NCBI GenBank assembly: GCA_041946755.1
Contig: JBHGBB010000195.1
Coordinates: 1-7,219 of the forward strand
DNA: 7,219 bases
Direction: 5' to 3'
Origin: JBHGBB01 sp041946755
GTDB lineage: Bacteria > UBP4 > UBA4092 > JAOAEQ01
A model generated the notes under the pieces. That model ran no database searches, was not told the DNA's origin, and saw only the letters and a list, made by a program, of their open reading frames with translations. Within the stretch, counting starts at the first letter, position 1; every line of letters starts with the position of its first letter. This document shows, in pieces, positions 7,159-7,219 of this stretch. A program made the translations under genes and the position numbers.

Positions 7159-7167
7159 GTGGATAAT
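7140..7167 (+). promoter_or_regulatory. Possible opposite-strand promoter
   Basis: On the plus strand, TTGAAA (7140-7145) and GATAAT (7162-7167) are separated by 16 nt, each with five of six consensus matches. It would read rightwards out of the window. No plus-strand gene begins inside the window, so its target is unseen. The region is AT-rich and a chance match is possible. Confidence 0.3.
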
Positions 7168-7174
7168 TTGCTTT
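7144..7174. repeat. 31-nt palindrome over the predicted promoter
   Basis: The arms AAAGCAAGTTATCC (7144-7157) and GGATAATTTGCTTT (7161-7174) are complementary over 14 positions with a single G-T wobble, and the 3-nt loop AGT can close by one more pair. It spans the predicted -35 of the leftward promoter and both elements of the possible rightward one. That fits an operator for a dimeric regulator. As RNA it would be a low-GC hairpin; a few Ts next to the arm on the minus strand make a weak terminator for an upstream gene a second possibility. Confidence 0.75.
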
Positions 7175-7194
7175 ATACTACTAGTTCAGAAAAG

Positions 7195-7217
7195 CAGATT
7201 CGCCTAAGGCGAAACTG
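7195..7217. repeat. Short GC-rich palindrome at the window edge
   Basis: TTCGCC (7199-7204) and GGCGAA (7208-7213) pair perfectly around TAA, and after one A-A mismatch CAG (7195-7197) pairs with CTG (7215-7217). On the minus strand the stem is followed by TCTGCTTTTC, so it could be a weak intrinsic terminator of a minus-strand gene beyond the right edge. The window ends two bases past the outer arm, so its full extent is unknown. Confidence 0.6.
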
Positions 7218-7219
7218 AT

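Noticed and set aside
6988..7219. JUMPstart/ops element, tRNA, CRISPR repeats or insertion-sequence ends
   Set aside because: None of the characteristic sequences, cloverleaf elements or regularly spaced repeats are visible; the three palindromes have unrelated arms and no transposase gene is nearby.

Overview
The window is a piece of a cell-surface polysaccharide (O-antigen, capsule or exopolysaccharide) biosynthesis cluster from an AT-rich bacterium. All six genes lie on the minus strand and are transcribed from right to left. The set is a Wzx-type flippase, a PF04932-type polymerase or ligase, three GT4-fold glycosyltransferases and a SAM-dependent methyltransferase, which is the normal content of a Wzx/Wzy-dependent polymer locus. 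The organism cannot be named from the sequence. Only two of the six genes have a clear Shine-Dalgarno sequence, codons are AT-biased with many CGA/CGT arginines, and no marker gene is present. An uncultured environmental bacterium is a reasonable guess and nothing more.

In order of transcription: flippase (6987 to 5668), GT4 glycosyltransferase A (5628 to 4468), methyltransferase (4385 to 3615), Wzy/WaaL-type integral membrane protein (3563 to 2127), GT4 glycosyltransferase B (2042 to 900), and a WbuB/WcaI-like GT4 glycosyltransferase C (865 to beyond position 1, cut by the window edge). Intergenic gaps are 34 to 84 nt with no convincing terminator, so one operon is the simplest reading. Expected roles: the glycosyltransferases build a lipid-linked repeat unit on the cytoplasmic face of the inner membrane, the methyltransferase may decorate it, the flippase moves it across, and the PF04932 protein polymerises or ligates it outside. 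The initiating phosphoglycosyltransferase, chain-length regulator and nucleotide-sugar synthesis genes are not in this window.

The 232 nt upstream of the flippase (6988-7219) hold no gene but are rich in structure. There are three near-perfect palindromes, a sigma70-like promoter reading into the operon whose -35 lies at the centre of the middle palindrome, a second possible promoter on the opposite strand through the same palindrome, and a four-codon mini-ORF just before the flippase. The flippase gene is visibly richer in G+C than the genes downstream of it. I see no undescribed defence or mobile system here; the most unusual part is this palindrome-rich upstream region.
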